Origin: Xiphydria camelus
Lineage: Eukaryota > Arthropoda > Insecta > Hymenoptera > Xiphydriidae
DNA length: 64,000 nucleotides
Direction: 5' to 3'
NCBI GenBank assembly: GCA_963678675.1
Contig: OY783193.1
Coordinates: 2,921,501 to 2,985,500 of the forward strand
Position 1 is the stretch's first letter. Every line of letters begins with the position of its first letter. The notes beneath the pieces were generated by a model. That model saw nothing but the letters and a program-made list of their open reading frames with translations, was not told the DNA's origin and ran no database searches. This document shows, piece after piece, positions 24,186 to 37,612 of the stretch. The position numbers and the translations under genes were made by a program.

Positions 24186-25465
24186 GTGCTACGATTTATT
24201 TTGTCCGTACACTTCGCCTCCTTAGACTCGCTCGCGCGGACTTTGAACGTCGGCGAATGACCGTCTACGACCCGGGATGCGTTAGAAACGAAAAGTCAAG
24301 GATATCATAGACGTCGATGTCCGCGCGCAATACCCGTCGCAACGCAGCGAGAGCAGGATCCGCGCGCTAGTATCTACCCACACGGGCGCAGGTCTGACCG
24401 TCTGTCACCTCTAACGGTGTTAGGAGAATCAAGGCCTTACCCGGAAGCGGAGAGCGGGCGGCTCATCGAGGCGAGTCGCGCGGGAGAGTCGACTGTATGT
24501 GTACGAATTCAGAGGTGACCGAACGCGACGGCGATGTTTCAACTTGCCATGCGTTCAACAAAGTGTGCAAGGCGTGGAGATTCATTCCGTCGCGCTCGCT
24601 ATTCCCGAATTGCTCTTGAATGTTCGTACTCGTTGGAAATCCCGCGGAGAAGGGACGACGACGACGACGATCGTTTTCATTCTCTGCAGTTATCGCGCGG
24701 CTGTACGAGTATTTCGTGCGCACGAGACCTCCACGTTGGGATAATGTCGCGCGACGCTACAGAGCCGGTGCTCTCTATGTACTTACTCCGTTCCGAACCA
24801 AGCCGACGACTCTTTTGAGAGAAAATACGCACGCGCGTCGGGCCGTCGCTCGAGTTTCGGGGACTGGAATATTTCGTGCGATGCGTTCTGCTCTATATTT
24901 TTTGCGAAGCCGTAACCTTCGCAAGGCGAATTTCGCGCTGAAACCGCCATACGTGCCACGGCACCTGAACTAACAGTCTAACAGTCAGCACTGCCGCGTT
25001 TAATTAGGATCGGTCGAACTACAATTTTACTTGGCATTGCGCGAAAGAGAAATAGAAAGGCGCGCGATGAGCGAAATTTTCATTTTGAAATCTTTTCCTC
25101 GTTCGGCGCGGCACCGGTCGACTGCGATATTCTAAGAACATTCACGTCGGTACAGTCAACCACTTCTGCGTGTGTTTATCGCTGCACAGCGAAGGAACGG
25201 ATTATACGCGAATCCGGGCAAAATTATCAACCCCGTGTTTTTGTCATTTTTCATTGTTGGCCTTATCCGAGCCGGAAAACGACATTCAGAAATAATGCAG
25301 CTACGTCATCGCGCTGTGAGACTATCTCTCTCGCATTCGCAGCTCAGCAAAAGAGTGCGTCTCTCTGGCGTTTCGATGACGCGTCACGATGTTGCAGAGA
25401 GAAACGCATCGACGACTCAGCGAATAATTATTTTTTTTTCAGATATTTTCTTTTTCGCGTGACGT

Positions 25466-25713
25466 CAACCCTGTAAGGTTCACGCTATCATATTTCAATT
25501 TCAAAATATGGTTTTCTTACTACGTATAAAGAAATACCTACAAACCTTGTTTATATGAATATATTAAAATATATTAAAGCAATTGTTATAACAAAGTCAA
25601 GTTTGTAGTTGTTACCAAATGTCAACATATAGATGTACAATTCATAAAAAATGTTGTAGGATATCTAAAAGTTCGTTGCAACCATATAGCTACAAGATCC
25701 CTTACAGGGGGTT
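25466..25713. mobile_element. possible MITE with CCCTGTAAGG ends
   Basis: AACCCTGTAAGGTTC at the left is loosely mirrored by CCTTACAGGGGGTT at the right, enclosing an AT-rich 240 bp that contains mirrored TTCAATTTCAAA-like blocks. The terminal match is short. Confidence 0.35.
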
Positions 25714-28297
25714 AAATGTGTATGCAGATTTGAAATTGAATTTAAAGATATGAATATTTCTTTTCATCCGACGATCGAGTTCCCTCGATCGGCAGTCGTC
25801 CAACATCGTGTCGCGGTCATCGCATCCTCCTCTAAACGTCCGCGCTGATTCAGTCCCGCTCTAACGCTTAGAACTCGATGACCTTGTCGGTGTCACTAAC
25901 CTATGTTACCGTGCAGACACGCGCGTCTAACATTCTGGCATCACCTCCACGAACTCTCGTTTCGCCTCCGCCTCGACGAGCTAATGATATTCTTCGAAGA
26001 CCGCGCTAGAGCCAGACTTCCGTCTGGATTCACCTTGAACTAGCGTGAGCTGTGCCGCGGCGTATGGTACGCGCATACTTTCGCGCGTGCATTCGCGTCT
26101 AACGCGCGTGTCACGGCTCGCGTGCGTCAGCGTCTATTTTCACGCTCGACTGGTTCGCCGAGTATGCACGGGACGACGAATGCCGATACGCGCGTGGCCG
26201 TATGCATTTGCGCGTCTTTGCGTTTTGTTGAAAGTGAACAGTGGGGAAAAAGAATGTTTCGAAATATAGCAATCAATTCCAGAAAGTGTGCGGGGAACTC
26301 CAGCACGGTTTCTAGCAAAATGTGAAGAAACATTGTCTGACTTTTCCAGATTTTCCAGTTTGAAATAGCCAAATTTCCCTGACTGCCGGTGATATATGTA
26401 GGCACATAGATATCTAGTGTAAAGTATCATTACGCGTCAATTGTTTTTCGTCGAATGAACGAACCGGCTGATATTCATAGAACGGGTTATGACAATTGAG
26501 AAGTATACATTAAAATAATTTAATTTTGTCAATGATATTACTATTCATTGGCTTTTTCAGAACAAATAAGAACTTACGATATACATACATACGATTTACA
26601 CGTACGGAACATTTTTCTAAATTTCTACATACATTCTTAAAACTTCGAACAGACTGTTCCGCCAAGCTATTTGTGAGATTTGAGTATTTTTGAAAAATTC
26701 CAAAATATTCTTCATTTCCACTGACTCATTCCTGACCCACATAATTGACCCTGACAATTCCAGGTTTTCTAGAATTCTCTGATCGCTGGACACCATGCCC
26801 AAAATATGTAGTGATGTGATATTAATGAATTTGTTCAAATACTGTACTGCATAGGACCGTATAGGATTGAAATTTACGTCTGACAGAAGTAAATCTTCTA
26901 CAGTACAGTATATACAACCGAATTCGTAACTGCACTGTCACTCGATTTCTTACCTGGAGTTTTTTCCCCGTACTTTCTGGTATTCATTGCTACATCTTGA
27001 GATATCATTCTTCTCTCTCAGTGTAACTTCGCTCCATTGTTACGCATAACTGTCGTATTGAGCAAAATTTTTATCGGCGCTATTGAACGTTAAATTGTTT
27101 TGGAAATATATCCGCATGAGATAACAATATCACGCGAGGTTGATTATTCTTACGAAGGAAGAACCGCAATATCGTCCGACGACCGTGAAACACATCCGAC
27201 AGCACATCCAAGTCTCACGGCGTCTCCCTTCTGACACGCGAGATCGAAGGCGACTCGAAAACGAAGACGCCGTACCGCGAACGATCTTTACCGCGTCTTC
27301 GCGCGCGACACGTATACGATAAAACGAAGATAAGCAGAGCCCCGTGCATACACAGACCTCGGCGCGCGCTGCAGGAAGTATCGCAGACGTGTTTAGATTG
27401 CTCCGATAGTTTAATTCCGACATAGGACCGGCGCATAGGAGAGGGCAAATACGTACGGCGCTCATCGAGGCGGAGGTAGCCGCGAAGGAGTCGTTGCGAA
27501 ACGCGCGCGCCTAGCCCGCGCCGCTGCGCCCGATGCGGTTTTGTCGCCCGGACAAACGCGGTTTGTCCAACCGGTTTTCTGCGGTGCGCAGCAGCCGTCC
27601 GAATTTCTATACATAGACCGGCAGCTGTATAGACGCGATCGTGCCTTTCATAGCGCCGGGTCCGCCGCATCGAGGAATTTCGAATGGAATCGTGGCGTCG
27701 AACAGATCGCTGTACCGGAACCGATTCAACGGGAACGAAATTCTAATCGCGCTTAGACGCTCGAATATTGGATTCACGGGTTCCTCGTCTCCACGAGGCA
27801 ACGATTGTTCGTTGCGATAGGTACACCCTGTACCTACTGCAGGCGGAGTCCGATCGGATGCGTGCTCGCATGTGTGAGACTCGGCGCGCCTCGTCGAGAG
27901 TGACTGTTTGAATTAGGAATGTCTGCGGTCTACGACCGGCAGTCGGCGAATGACGCTCGTTAGATTCAAGGTCGACTTAGAACGGACAAACAGGCGGACT
28001 CCGCCGCCGAGGCACGTCCGACGCAACCCTTCTCTCCCCGCGGTGACATCTCGCTCCTCCCCCCTCCGCGTCTGCCCGCAAAGCGAGTCGCTCGCGCGCG
28101 ATTCGCGACCTTACCGCAGAAAATCCACGTTGATCCTTACCTCGTCGCGCGTCGCGTCACGCGGGGCCTGTGCGTGTGTATGGGTGGCACTCGGAGGCGC
28201 CGCACAATCGAACGTGTGCTCGTGCGACGAGCGCTAATGTATGCTCTCGTCTGCATATATGTATATCCCGCGGTGTATTAAAAGGGATATATTGGTA

Positions 28298-28543
28298 CAC
28301 CGGGGAAACAATTTACCGATAAATGTAATTTTAAATGCGGCGAAATAAATATCTCACAAGGACAGGAAAATATATGTTAATTATTCACAAGTGTTTATTT
28401 CATTCAAATTGTCGTGTCGAAGGGTTTGACTGTACCAAATAAATATTGCAATCATTAATGGATACTTACTTGGTCCGATACAATTTTTGTTTCCTACATT
28501 CAAACTAATATTTATTAACTGCAAGTAAACTTTTTTCTCGGTA
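28298..28543. mobile_element. CACTGAG-type element, uninterrupted relative of the 2.8-kb element
   Basis: The left end is CACCGGGGAAACAATTTACC with ATAAATGTAATTTTAAATGC. The right end is TTTATTAACTGCAAGTAAAC then TTTTTTCTCGGTA. It serves as an empty-site comparison for the insertion at 2841-3142. The right boundary is uncertain by a few bases. Confidence 0.6.
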
Positions 28544-29463
28544 CTTGTAGAATGGAATGAATGATAAAAGTAAAGATAGAAGAGAGCAAAAAAAAGGGGG
28601 GGGGGGGGGATAAAAATGGAAATAGAGACAAACGAGTGCACGAGACGATAAATGAAAATAAGAATAAGTCCAGAGGGGCCGACGGAAAATGAATGCAGAG
28701 AGGCAAGGCGAACGATCGGAAGAATAGAAAAACACGAGCCGAGGTGAAAGAATTCGCGAACTCTGGACAAACTAGTTATTTCGGGTCAATCGAGGGGGGA
28801 GGATAGGCGATTTTAATAGGAATCTCGCGAATTTACATATTCGGTCCGACATACCGCTACGTCCCTCCCGCTCGCGTTCACGTAACGCAGACACATGTAT
28901 ATATGCCCACATGTATGCCCGCGATGTAGGTTTATGCCGACTCGAGACATCGGAGGCTCGGCTCGACCGCGAGGAGCTTTCTCGTTTCATCGAGACAATT
29001 AAAGCGGTCAATGACGACACGGCGGACGAATCTTCGCGCGCGTCTTCCGTTGGCTCATAATAGATGCGGATAAATCGGACGTACTCTTATCGATCCTTGA
29101 ACTCGTCTCGAATGCGCTCCCTCTTCGTGGAAGTTGCGATACACCTGGTAGACGCCGGCCTACAATGTACGAGTGTCGCGTCGCTATACCAAATGGTACT
29201 CGAGCGCCTATCTCCATATACATTGCCTCCTCCGTCTGCGCCGGAAAGGTGAAAGGCGCGCGCCTGGAATATGGGACAGTCGCTCGTAGCGTGGGAGACG
29301 ACGCATATACGCTTGTCCCTTCGGGTCGAACCTCTCATATACGTGCCTCGTGAGAATACGCGTGTATTTGCATACGTATGGCGAGCGAGAAGTTCGCATA
29401 AAAGCTGTTTAAGTTCTGCTGCCCGAGATTTTGTCTTCTTACCATTACTCATTGTTGCCGGTA

Positions 29464-29962
29464 AACTGAGAAAACAGTTTACTCTCTTACAGTTGATATA
29501 CGTATACTTGATTATGGCGAAAGAAACATTTCTTTAGACCAAGTAAATATTTACTAGCTATTATTCTATTTGTGTTGGAATAAGAGAGATATTCTTATAA
29601 TTAATTAATATATATATATATGAAGGGGTCCAGTGGAAAAACGATGAGAGTCCATATTTCTAAAAGTTGAGAAACACGACATTTAAAGTTTCACAACGCA
29701 CGGGAGTCCACTGTGCCGCCTATTTTCAACCACAGTTTTTAGTGGAATCTCAGTGTTCGTCCCCTGTAAGGTTTGATATGTTGATACTTCATGTTACAAG
29801 CTAACAGATGTCGCTAAAATATCGATTTCGAAAAAAATGGACCCTCATCGTTTTTCCACTGGACCCTTCATATATATATATATCAACTTGGCCCAACGAA
29901 ATATTTCTTTCGCCATAATCAAGTATACATTTGTTAACTACAAATAAACTCTTCTCTCAGTG
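29464..29962. mobile_element. CACTGAG-type element, interrupted; TA duplication
   Basis: The left AACTGAGAAAACAGTTTACT and right AACTCTTCTCTCAGTG are flanked by TA on both sides. The inner arms TTGATTATGGCGAAAGAAAC and ATTTCTTTCGCCATAATCAA are exact mirrors over most of their length. The interior carries a second MITE at 29621-29870. A close relative without it is at 46623-46865. Confidence 0.75.
29621..29870. mobile_element. MITE with TGAAGGGGTCCAGTGG ends, inserted in (TA)n
   Basis: TGAAGGGGTCCAGTGGAAAA and ACGATGAG at the left are mirrored by CTCATCGTTTTTCCACTGGA and CCCTTCA at the right, with one extra G at the left. Both flanks are TATATA runs, so a TA duplication is possible but not provable. 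Confidence 0.8.
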
Positions 29963-30619
29963 TAGGTGCCAGTAATGGACTGCGCGATATTATCGGCATC
30001 CAAAGATTCGGCGTGTCATTTATTCAAATCCATTAATAGGTTTGGATACTTGGTTTCTTTTATGAAGTATTAAATAAACTTCTATGTCTATTTGTACACG
30101 AAAGGATTTATTAATGTGGGCCAGCTACTATCTCCTATTCGATGAATTAGTTGATGTCTTATTTTGGAAATAAGTATACGTGTACCGTTGAGAGGACATT
30201 TTTTTTATATTGGACCGGCTTTCAAATTAGACCACTACTCAATATCCGCCCGTCGAAGAGAAATTATTAAGCAGTGCTACAGATCGACGGATCACTCTTA
30301 CATGGCATGAATACGTCGTCATGGCATGATTATCCTTTCGAAGATAATATCTAGCACGGTACGACGGACAGCGACCGCATGGAAAGATCTCGCTCGGGAA
30401 ACGTATATTTCGTCGATGATAAATCTCTCGCGGATAGAGCACAGGATGAAGAATGATTCGCGTGCGTTGGATAACATTCGCGCGAGAGACGTCGGAGACC
30501 ACCAGCGGATCGTGCGGAGTGCCTGACCCGCACGGGAAACGGAATTCAAGCCGGAGAGAGAGATACCGGGCGAATTACGAGGTAATGGTAACGAAGGGAT
30601 ATGATAAACCTCTTCGTAT

Positions 30620-31075
30620 TTTCGCAAAAATCGAAATCCCGGGAATCGATCTCTCGACCACCCGACTCGATGTATTCTTTTTTACGCTGATATCGAAAAC
30701 AACAGATTTATCGAGAAAATCTTGAAGGGGCACCGAGATATCGATGATCTTTTGGGGGAAAAAAATTTCTCGCGCATAAAATCGTCGATATCTTATATTT
30801 CCTTTGAGATTCCGATCTAATATAACCACGATCTTCGTAATCAACGTGAACAAAATACGTAAGATAGGGTGGTCGAGCGATCGATTCCAGAGATTTCGAT
30901 TTTTGACGAAACGTCCCGCGATATTTTTTCAATTTTTCGCGACAATCCGAGCATCTGGAATCGAATTCTCGACCACTTCGTCCGATGTATTTTTTCACTC
31001 TGATTCCGAAAATCATGGTTTTATCGGGGAGATCTCAGAGGAACGCCGAGATATCGATGAGTTTACGGGGAAAAA
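30620..31075. repeat. GAAATC interspersed repeat family, two inverted arms plus a direct half copy
   Basis: ATCGAAATCCCGGGAATCGA with CTCTCGACCACCCGACTC is mirrored near 30870-30900 by GTGGTCGAGCGATCGATTCC and AGAGATTTCGAT. A further direct half copy follows at 30950-31075, ending CCGAGATATCGATGAGTTTA and CGGGG. Confidence 0.65.
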
Positions 31076-32444
31076 ATAATTTTCTCAGCTTCTCCAGCAG
31101 TGTACTGAAGCGCGAAGAAAACTTCCCGTCGTAAATTAAGTCTCTAAGATGAATTGTAATGAATATCTGGAAAAATTAAAAAGAGAGAAAAAAAGGTTCT
31201 TCAAGCTCCGAGAAGGAAGAGGAAGCACCATCCGCGCCGACCCACCCACCAAGCGGTGCGGACGAAAACCTCCGTCCGACCAGAGATCCCCTCTTCCTTT
31301 CTTCTCCCAAGTTTTCCCATTGAACAAAATTATTATCGAAACGCGCGACGTACCAGGTGGTGCGCCCAGAGCGAATGCGAACCGTGGAACGCGTTCCGCC
31401 GTGTGGCGACTCCCAGATATAGCCGAGAAGATCGATCCACCCCGGAGAACCCCTCCAATCTCGGTCCGCGGCTCTGTGTGACACGGCGCGGCGCAGGTCC
31501 CGGACTCCTTCTCGCTCCACCCCCGATTTTTGCGGCGCGCGCGACATAAATCGTCTCGCTAGTCGTCGTCGTCGTCGTCGTCTGGAAGCGGTTCGTGAAC
31601 TTTGACATCGTTTTCGGAAGCGGTTACGCTGAGCCGTGCGCCACGGTCAAACCGGTCTAGGTAAAAGTTTCTCCCGTGCCGTCCGCGGCTGGCCGAATGG
31701 CCGGATAACTACATATATGCCACACACCGAGCATAAGAAACGAGTTGAATTCCAGAAAGTTTGCGCGTCCTATCGCGCGGATAAGAACGGCGATGCGGGA
31801 GAGATTTGTATGGGTGAATTTTGCACACACACGTCGGAGTTTATACAGTACCGTCGCACGAGACTCGACAAAGCTACTCGTGGGTATATACGCCGCGGCA
31901 GACATCGACCCCGGACCGATTTCGGAATCCAGAGCACGCGTCGAACAGGTCGCGCTTGCTAGACGGACTCATTGATAATCCAGAGAATGCTAAATCGACC
32001 GTTCGCTCACCGCGTGTCCCATCGCATGCGCATTATCTCCGAATAAGATAGGAACGGCGAGAGATGAAAGGAGGCTGCATCCGAAGAAACATCCGGGAAA
32101 TAAGTATCGCAAATCGAGGAAGCTCAGAAACGAGTGAAGGAAAACGAACTCGAGGAACGTCCGGCGAGTGTAAACATACGCGCGAGGAGGAGAGACAGAG
32201 AAAGGCAAAAAAGAGAGTGCCTCGGAAGGGACCGGTGAGGAGAGTTCGAGGGGCAACGCCCCTTGGGTCAGGGTCAGCAGCCTCTCGCGGATCGGCACCG
32301 CGTGCCCGTTCGCGTAGTCACAGGTCGAAAGAGACACTTCGTTCGTGCCTCTTCGACTGCGCTCCTTCCCCCGCCTCCCGCATTCGATCTATTCCACCGT
32401 CCCTTCTCGTTGTCTCGCACGCGGTAGGCACAATCACGCATATT

Positions 32445-32696
32445 TGAAGAGTGGACTTGAATAAGGGGCTAAGTACCAATGGAGATATATCGCGTCCCTT
32501 ATGCCGAAAGGTCGTATACGCCAATAATAATATGGTCGATAAAAAGTACTTTTCTAAGTACATAGGTACCGAAAACAGAAAATTTTATTTTTTTTCCTTA
32601 AAAAGGGGTTAAACATCATGCTTCGTGTCCCCTGGAAGGGGCAGAACTCCAAACGAATATTTTGGTACTTAGCCCCTCATTCAAATCCACTCTTCA
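32445..32696. mobile_element. MITE with TGAAGAGTGGA ends
   Basis: TGAAGAGTGGACTTGAATAA and GGGGCTAAGTACCAA at the left are mirrored by TTGGTACTTAGCCCC and TCATTCAAATCCACTCTTCA at the right (two mismatches in 35 bp). The flanks are TT on each side. The interior has no coding content. Confidence 0.82.
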
Positions 32697-33288
32697 TTTA
32701 GCCGGTGCACGCCGAGCGTATGTACGAGTATACACATACCCGCGGTGCGACGTGTGACGTGTTCTGCTGTCGGCGCGGGACCGTTGGTCGATTCCGCGTA
32801 TCGCATCCTGGCCACGCGCGGTCATGGCCGTGACCACCGCTATTATGCAAAGGAGACGACTAGAGAGACGTCCGGCCAGGTATAGTCGCGAGACCTGAAA
32901 TTCAATTGCGGCGAAGTGGGAATGGCGAGCGACGCGATGTTTTATCGCCGTCTAGGATCGTCGCTCGTGACGCGCGAATAGCGAAGGGTGGGAGGGGAGA
33001 GGATTGCGAGACTACCGTCTATTTCTTTCTAACCGAGGAGCGCGCAGTCGTTCCGCCCGGCTCGACGGCCTTGGCCTCGACCACCGGTCTGGCGAACGTC
33101 TAGCGCCGCGCGATTCGTCGTCCAGAACCGGGGAACTGCGCGTGTCTATTCGTCGTCTAGCGCTCGATCTCTGCCCGGCGCGGCGACTGGTTTCTCTCCC
33201 GGCCGGCGCGGTCGGAGGAATGTCTCGAAAGCGAGCGGACCGGGGCAACTCTGGGAGGAGAGCCGCGTGTGTAGGGGGGAGAGAGAGA

Positions 33289-33470
33289 GAGAAGAAGAAG
33301 AAGCATATTTTATTTTGCTCTAGGGCCGAAGAGGCCCTCTGATAGCACACAAAAGGTCAGAACAACTGAATTACAGAGAAAGCAACTAAGAGAGCGAACG
33401 AGTGAAAAGAGATAAAGTAAAAAAACAAAGTAAAATAATAGATAACAGAACGACCTAGACTAACAAAATA

Positions 33471-33473
<3 letters not shown>
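33289..33473 (-). mobile_element. LINE 3' end with (TTC)n tail, minus orientation
   Basis: On the plus strand this reads (GAA)n, then GCATATTTTATTTTGCTCTA and GGGCCGAAGAGGCCCTCTG. It then runs on as an A-rich 3' UTR shared with the copy at 43116. Reversed, the end is CAGAGGGCC, CCTAGAGC, an AATAAA-like block and (TTC)n, matching the copies at 1.3 and 2.1 kb. Confidence 0.7.

Positions 33474-33506
<33 letters not shown>
33473..33506 (+). repeat. (GA)n microsatellite next to a LINE end
   Basis: A GA run of about 16 repeats directly following the A-rich LINE 3' UTR copy at 33289-33473. Confidence 0.9.
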
Positions 33507-33507
<1 letters not shown>

Positions 33508-33822
33508 GCATTCTCGACTCCGAGAAATGTACACTCGAGCGTCGTCGCGAGTAATAATTGTCACGTGTAAATGGAAACAGTTGAAAGTGCCAAAGCCAAA
33601 ATCGTTGAAAAATCAAATAAATTTGTCTAAAACTGCAACCGCAGAGCTACTTTTCGAACGCTCTATAAACTAGAACTGAATCAGGAGACACTTACATGCA
33701 TTACTACGTTATTGGCGATGCCATTTACACCTATTTTTATAAAAAATCTTATACAAAATCTTATTTCTGCAAGGTATGGCACTTTCAGCCTTTTCCATTT
33801 ACATGCCTCAATTGTGATTTAA

Positions 33823-34060
33823 CACTAGAACTACCGAATGGTCGCGCTTTATAAGACGGTCGTTTTGGCGGGTGATTATCTCGTTATCCGTGGATTTTTC
33901 GTCCACACTGCTATGGAACTTTTTTGTAGACCGAAATGTGCTCTACAAAAAAGTATTGTACCAATTTTCACAAAAACCTCACGGGTTACGAAATAATTGA
34001 GGTTGAATGGAACCCTGAATAAGACACCGGTCAAATTGACCGGTTGCGGTAGTTCTAGTG
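33823..34060. mobile_element. TTAA-flanked MITE (piggyBac-type), copy A
   Basis: The ends are CACTAGAACTACCG and CGGTAGTTCTAGTG, flanked by TTAA at 33819-33822 and 34061-34064, the hallmark of piggyBac-family target duplication. The interior includes GGTCGCGCTTTATAAGACGG and CACCGGTCAAATTGACCGGT. A nearly identical copy lies 19 kb downstream. It is non-coding. Confidence 0.88.
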
Positions 34061-34281
34061 TTAAGCGAAATTTGTTGCGAGAGGAACGGTATTTATTCCC
34101 TGTCTAGTGCTCGATTTATGTACAATCTCCGTCCGCGTGATGAGAAACAGCTCGAGGAGTCTCATAAATGGGAATGGTATCATTAAGTCAAAATGGGGTA
34201 CAAACGAGGCTTTAAAACGAGACAAGAGGACGCAAAACACTTGCTCTTGCACTTATCGCCGGGAAATTTCTCCAAGACGTG

Positions 34282-34499
34282 CACCGAGAAAAATAACTCG
34301 GTCAATCTTACCAAAATCCTGGAAGCGGTGGCCTGACCGTTTGGTGAAATACGGATCCTCCATCTGTTTGATTAGACTGATCACTTTTTGGTTGCAATAA
34401 TTAAATATTTGCTTCGACTGATCGGTATTATGGTTGTGATAACTAAACGTCTTCGACTAGACGCGTTTTGTCATTTCAACTTGATTACTTTTCTCGGTG
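34282..34499. mobile_element. CACTGAG-type element, TTGGT-rich subgroup, TG duplication
   Basis: The ends CACCGAGAAAAATAACTCGG and TTACTTTTCTCGGTG are flanked by TG on both sides. It shares CCAAAATCCTGGAAGCGG, GACCGTTTGGTGAAATACGG and CGACTAGACGCGTTTTGTCA with the 23.9-kb copy. Confidence 0.72.
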
Positions 34500-34744
34500 T
34501 GCGTTAAATGAGAAAAATAATATAATATCGGTTGACTTAAAATTCCGCGAACGGTTTTAATGTAAAGCTGACGCAGGCAGCGAGGAGTTTATTAGACCGG
34601 ACCGATCGGCGCTTTCACCTCGATCGATCTGGCACGCTCGAGCCGATCGACTCGAGGTTGCACCGCGTAAGATAACGTGTATAGGTGTGTACGCGAGTTT
34701 TCACCTCTGCCGGCGAGTCGTCGGCTTGTCGAATTTGCGGTAGA

Positions 34745-34890
34745 CACCTATATCTGCGGATTTTGTCAAAGAACAAATTTTTTTATCCGATATTTCTTTT
34801 CCACGTTAATTTAAAAACAAATCACCGATTTATCGAGGAAATCTCGAGACAACGATGAGATATCGATGATTTTACGGGGGAGACGCAAAC
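34745..34890 (+). repeat. GAAATC interspersed repeat family, partial copy
   Basis: CACCGATTTATCGAGGAAAT with CTCGAGACAACGATGAGATA and TCGATGATTTTACGGGGG matches the right part of the 30.6-kb copy. Confidence 0.5.
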
Positions 34891-35598
34891 ATTTTCCCAT
34901 ACCCCTCGTTTTACCGATCTCGCAGGCAGAAGCGCGGCGAGGCTCGTTTCAAGTTATAGGGTCACGTGCGTTCGAGCGAGCGAGCGAGCGTGCATGCGAG
35001 TCGGCACGACAATACACGTAGGCGGTTGAACCGCGCGCGCGGATACACGCTCCTGGCGAATCTAAGTCTAAACAGTTCAGCCAGACAGTCAATGACCCGA
35101 GACAGCCCCGGCGTCCATCTTAGAAGTTGCATCATCGGCTGTCGGCCGGTCGGCCAATTTGGAATCGAGGAGACTCGCTGCCTGCTCGCGTGTGGCTCCG
35201 GAATGCGCGCGTCGGGTCGACGGAAAACGGAAGAAGGACTCGCAATACCGAGCGAACGAGAATGTCTCTCGGCGAGAGAAATTGAGAACGCGAATAAATA
35301 ACGAAGGAACGGGGAGCAGAGTCTGACTGGGGAAATGGAAAAGATATAAGGTGAAAGAAGAGAAAAAGGGAGATCGAAATTGTAAATGAAAATTGAACGC
35401 AGAGCGAAACTAGAAGAACGACGCGTCGAGGAGGAAGAGGAGGATTGGAATGTTCCGACTCGCCGTCTCAAAGCAAGAGCCTTCGTGTTTTGCGGAGCTA
35501 CTTGAAAACAAACTTCGAAATAACCGCCGAGATCAGAGGATTCCACCGTGCAGTAGAAACGGCGCTCAACAGACAGACGAGCACGCCCTGACGTAAAT

Positions 35599-35730
35599 CG
35601 TCGCTGTATCTCGCAATCGACTGATCGAGGGAAAAAATTGTTCCAACAAAAATTATAGAGTTACCGGAGCTACACATTTTTCGTTCGTGCAAATTTTCGC
35701 TCCAATCGACCAATCGCGAGATACAACGAT
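35599..35730. mobile_element. small MITE with GTATCTCGCRATYG ends
   Basis: CGCTGTATCTCGCAATCGAC at the left is mirrored by CAATCGCGAGATACAACG at the right, the arms continuing into TGATCGAG and TTCGCTCCAATCGAC. A diverged copy lies in a MADF gene intron at 58863-58990. Confidence 0.6.
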
Positions 35731-37588
35731 CCCTAGCCGCCCTCGTTACGAATATTTTCACTCCACTTTAAAAGAACTCCGTTAACTTCCGTAGCGACGT
35801 AAATCTCGCGCTTTATATCAAAAGGAGTCTTTTTTTTTCGCCGTGGAGAGCACGGCAAAAAATATCTCCCTTTTCCACGTACGTATCTCTCTCTTCTCTC
35901 TTTTCCACGTTAGTCGAGCACGTGCGGTCGGGTTCATCCGCGGCGATAATGACAGCGACGATAGCAGGTGTACGCGACGCGATGCAGGTAATCTACATGG
36001 AGTACGTCGACGTTGCCGTGCGGTCGCTTCTCGTTCTCGCGATAGGACCTCCTAATCCGTCATCCCTGACGCGGCGATGTCATCCGCGCGACCGCTGCGG
36101 TCTTCCCATCTTCGTCGACTCCTCCTAGAGTCCTTTACACTTAGTGCTTGGCGGTGAATAGAATTTTCTATCTTTGTCGTGCGTGGAGGGATACAGGAGA
36201 CGCTCTGATCTGGAGCAGTTGGGATGTAGGGGTAACCGAGAGACAAATGTAGAAGGGGAAGAGGAGGAGGAGGAGGGAAGAGGAAGAACATATATAGTAG
36301 AGAGCCGCAGGAGGAATGGGGAAAAAAGGAAATTGCAGGGTGTACCTTGCGTAGGACAGTCAGTCGATCGACAATCGAGAAAGGTGTGTGCATATATATA
36401 TACATCGCTTCTATCTCGAGTTTCGCTTTTTTTTTTCTCCGAGAAGAGCGAGAAGGGGGGAGAGAAGTATACGCGAAGAAACTCGAGAACGATATGGTAC
36501 ATATGTATAGTATATAGGCGACCGTGATGGCATCGAGCTATCGAACTGTATCGAGCTAAGCGACATCAGTTTCGGACGCTTTTCCACCAGCTATATGTAT
36601 ACATGTAAGTGTATCTACTCCCTCGCGATACGTCGCGACGTAGGAGTAACGGGGCGGGGGCATTCCTCTTAAATTGGCAATTTCTTTGTTTCCGAACGAA
36701 CCGCCGTCGTCTACCCTGCAGCCCGTGACTCGTGAAATTGAAAACTCCCTCGTTTAAGGAGTCGTTCCTGCGCGGAGGAACTTTTCGAATGTGCGGCGCT
36801 CCCTCGAGTGGCCCTCTTCGGGACCCGTGTTCCGCTGTACGATAAACGCCAGAGCTGGCTGCAGATCGATGCTCGGTCTGTCCCGAAATGAAAAAGTACA
36901 AGATCCTCGTGGAATGCAATGACAAATATCGTGTCGGACTGGAAGAAATTTCTGAATCGAGTGAAGCGAATTAATCCATTTGCGCTTCGCGATAAATCCA
37001 CCGGGGACACTCGGATAATTGACCGCGGCGATAAAAACGGAATTTCGAAACAGATGGGACCGAATGGTTTGGAAGGAAGGTGGGAGAAGCGACGAAGGCG
37101 GTGGAATGGATTAATCTCGGCGGCAGACACCCCCTCCCCCGTGCTCCACTTCCGCGAGGTTACTTGCAGCCGGTGGAGGGAGCGTGGGGGCGCGATGGGG
37201 GAGGAAGGGAAAATCAGGGGCGTCTCCGCGGAGAGTTCCCGCGCCGCACGGCGAGGGAGAGGCAGCTCCTTAAGTAGGTATATTCCGGTGGCAACGCTCC
37301 GGCTTCGCTTTTCTCGCGTAGAGTGGCTGCATTCTCGAGTCGCCGAGAGAGGGCAGAAACATCTTCCTCGAGGGATGGGCCCAGAGGCATTTCCGTCTCG
37401 GGGGGTTGCCGTTCATCGAGGTATTCGATACGGTGGCAAGTGAGGGCGGAGGAAGAGCGGAGGACCTCGAAGATTCTTCCGTGAGGAGAGCGGGCGGGTA
37501 GGGGGTTGGAGGACTGAGAAAGCGCGACGTGGCCTTTGTGCGGAACGGGAAAGCGGTCGCCGCGAGAGTGTGCATCTGCCGGGAGTGA

Positions 37589-37612
37589 TATATATATATA
37601 TATATATATACT
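37589..37612 (+). repeat. (TA)n microsatellite
   Basis: An uninterrupted TA run of about 12 repeats. Confidence 0.9.
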
